From positions 1 through 64,000 of the forward strand of contig NZ_JAMKMR010000007.1 of NCBI RefSeq assembly GCF_023634645.1: a stretch of DNA of 64,000 nucleotides, read 5' to 3'. Below are positions 62,413 to 64,000 of the stretch, piece after piece. A program made the position numbers and the translations under genes. Source of the stretch: Vibrio sinus. GTDB taxonomy: Bacteria > Pseudomonadota > Gammaproteobacteria > Enterobacterales > Vibrionaceae. The notes beneath the pieces were generated by a model. The model made no database searches. It had not been told where the DNA came from and saw nothing but the letters and a program-made list of their open reading frames with translations. Numbering within the stretch: position 1 is the first letter of the stretch; the number at the start of each line of letters is the position of its first letter.

Positions 62413-62569
62413 AACAGATCACTTTATTGATTCGTTCTTCCCCAATACATTGAAGTGTCCGTGACTATCTTGCTTCCATTACAATCCTGATTAGGATTGG
62501 AGGAAATAGGTTCAGCTGATCTTTCTGTGTTTTACCTATCACCCAGCAACATAACGGCTTACAGATAAC

Positions 62570-63925
62570 CTAGATAATGGACTCCACTTTTCTGCCGTAG
62601 TTCATCGTGCCTATCTTATAGTTCCGCTTAATGTTGGGCCTAACGACTTTTAACCTCTCATCCCAGTTGAAGCAGAATACACCGATAACCGGAACATGAT
62701 CGCTTTCAAACTGATTAAACGTCTCCATCGACACCGTATTATGATTTTTACGGTAACGATAATCCATTCCAGCCGTAATGATGTCGCAGCGCGTTTTACC
62801 CGGCACTAAAAAGTTACCATGTGCAATAAAACCCACCCTGTCCAACACACCATAGTTTGCCTTTGTGTTGCCACTTTTTTTCTCCAACTTAGGCTTTAAC
62901 ACTTTTGTTAAGCTAGGAAAATAAGTGGAGTTAAAGCTTCTGGGCGGGACAAATTGCAGTTTGCTGTACTGAGGTAACACTTGATGGAAGTTGCGCTCTA
63001 ACCTCTGACGAATTTGCACGGAGCTAACTTGGGATTGGTATTCGCTTTGAAATAGACCGTAGTTGCTATTGCTCTTCGATTGATCGACATAGGTATTTTG
63101 TAAGTCTTGATGAAAGTTATATCGTTTCTGCGTTTTTGTGCTGTACTTGTTCCCTAGATTATTGTAATTGCTGTTAAACCCTTGCATCTTATTAGAAAAC
63201 GAAGACACGTTTTCAAACTCATCCATCACTGAATATTTTCTATTTTTTGCGGTACTAATCGCGAGCTTATTACCACCATTAAATTGGCCGATCGTCATGC
63301 GCTCGTTGAAATCACCCACCATGATCAGCGCAGAAAGTGGCACATTGTAAGAGGCTACTTCATCAATGAGCTTGTCGTATTCGTACTTTCGGTCACTTTG
63401 CTCTGCGGAATCGAAATGAATATTGCATATCGCAATGTACGCCGTTTGCCTTTCATATTCATGCTTACCTCTTTTTACGCTAAGTACGAGCTTCAAAATG
63501 GCATAGTTACCCCCCTTATTCCACGAAGATGACCCAGGGATCGTTTTCATCGAATGATGAACACTGCCTTTATGAATCACTTCTATCGATGATCGGCTTC
63601 CTTTTGAATCAACCAGATATTTATCCTTCACATAGACACGAAGTTGAACACTACCTTGTCCATGCTCCTTGGGTTTGAAGAGCATATCGTCCCATTTGGT
63701 TACTGTCCGCATGATTTCTTTGCCAATGTCGGTATAGCCTTTTAAAGATTTCCCCATGGCATTATGAAAACTGTTCCCTTCTTGTGTTCCGACTGCTATG
63801 ACTTGAGCGCTTGAGCTTCTAAGAGCCTGAGCAAGCAAGCTTATGTTGTTTTTCCCTGTTTTTGTTTTTGAATAGGCTTGGTTCGCAAGGTTATAAGTTA
63901 AAACCGCCACCTTTAGATTTGACAT
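62570..63925 (-). CDS. Endonuclease/exonuclease/phosphatase-fold protein (inositol polyphosphate 5-phosphatase-like)
   Basis: A 451-aa protein with the EEP fold. VLTYNLANQ (residue about 10), TQEGNSF (about 48), CNIHFDSAEQ, VGDFNERMT (about 205) and ESDHVPVIGVF (about 408) correspond to the catalytic motifs of eukaryotic-type inositol polyphosphate 5-phosphatases. Some Vibrio type III effectors carry this activity (VPA0450). Here no signal peptide is seen and no secretion genes are adjacent, so either an effector or a cytoplasmic phosphatase is possible. Long insertions rich in Asn, Tyr and Lys occur between motifs (residues 230-340). The upstream ribosome binding site is GGGAAAGAATATG. Confidence 0.78.
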   Translation of the reverse strand: MSNLKVAVLTYNLANQAYSKTKTGKNNISLLAQALRSSSAQVIAVGTQEGNSFHNAMGKSLKGYTDIGKEIMRTVTKWDDMLFKPKEHGQGSVQLRVYVKDKYLVDSKGSRSSIEVIHKGSVHHSMKTIPGSSSWNKGGNYAILKLVLSVKRGKHEYERQTAYIAICNIHFDSAEQSDRKYEYDKLIDEVASYNVPLSALIMVGDFNERMTIGQFNGGNKLAISTAKNRKYSVMDEFENVSSFSNKMQGFNSNYNNLGNKYSTKTQKRYNFHQDLQNTYVDQSKSNSNYGLFQSEYQSQVSSVQIRQRLERNFHQVLPQYSKLQFVPPRSFNSTYFPSLTKVLKPKLEKKSGNTKANYGVLDRVGFIAHGNFLVPGKTRCDIITAGMDYRYRKNHNTVSMETFNQFESDHVPVIGVFCFNWDERLKVVRPNIKRNYKIGTMNYGRKVESII

Positions 63926-64000
63926 ATTCTTTCCCTATTTAGCCAATTTAGAACACAGCATCCTCTTTACGAGGTTGAACATCATCCGAGGAAAAATGCC

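Overview
The window looks like a stretch of a Vibrio (Vibrionaceae) chromosome, with moderate-to-low GC, many AT-rich intergenic regions and Vibrio-style content: ToxR-like membrane regulators, IS1- and IS200-family remnants, a PapC/FimD-type fimbrial operon and a cbb3-type oxidase. This is inferred from gene content and protein style; no rRNA, tRNA, CRISPR array or replication origin was recognised. It is mostly accessory DNA, with single-gene metabolic functions mixed with secreted proteins and degraded mobile DNA.

Layout. 0-9 kb: stand-alone enzymes (VOC protein, M14 carboxypeptidase, VanX-like dipeptidase, a protein with two CDGSH domains fused to a glutamate-synthase domain, a GH5 glycosidase) plus an LptA-like periplasmic protein and a 49-aa Cys-rich small protein. 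9.3-10 kb: an AT-rich orphan whose C-terminus ends in a CaaX-type prenylation motif. 10.3-13.7 kb: acetyltransferase, SDR, coiled-coil protein, PAS-LuxR regulator and ABM monooxygenase. 14-19.9 kb: an indigoidine-synthetase-type NRPS (A-Ox-PCP-TE) followed by a tautomerase, an Asp/Glu racemase-superfamily protein and a DMT exporter. 20.2-24.8 kb: cytochrome c plus CcoN/CcoO/CcoP, in which CcoP is fused to a triheme dehydrogenase-type cytochrome. 24.8-32.6 kb: small secreted and membrane proteins, including two paralogous pairs, a methyltransferase, a solute-binding protein and a TetR regulator. 32.9-36.3 kb: a decayed folP, an OmpA-family protein, and an IS1-family element interrupted by an IS200-like element. 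36.5-42.3 kb: a complete chaperone-usher fimbrial operon. 43-47.4 kb: an SDR/LysR divergent pair and a ToxR-like regulator with its membrane partner. 47.9-49.1 kb: a secreted metzincin protease coupled to a small secreted protein resembling an AB5 toxin B subunit. 49.7-52.5 kb: Tpx, then a HAD/methyltransferase pair flanked by 0.2-kb direct repeats. 53.1-56.9 kb: a three-gene operon of a DUF1015 protein (SbnI-like), an SbnA-like PLP synthase and a MATE-type exporter. 57-64 kb: MurQ, FUSC protein, aromatic amino-acid permease, MHS-family MFS transporter and an inositol-polyphosphate-phosphatase-like protein.

Most promising leads: the two-gene metalloprotease/B-subunit-like cassette, the DUF1015-SbnA-MATE operon that lacks the usual SbnB step, the pentaheme CcoP fusion, the CaaX-terminated orphan, and the IPPc-like phosphatase. 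Functions are assigned from motifs read by eye; no similarity search was run.
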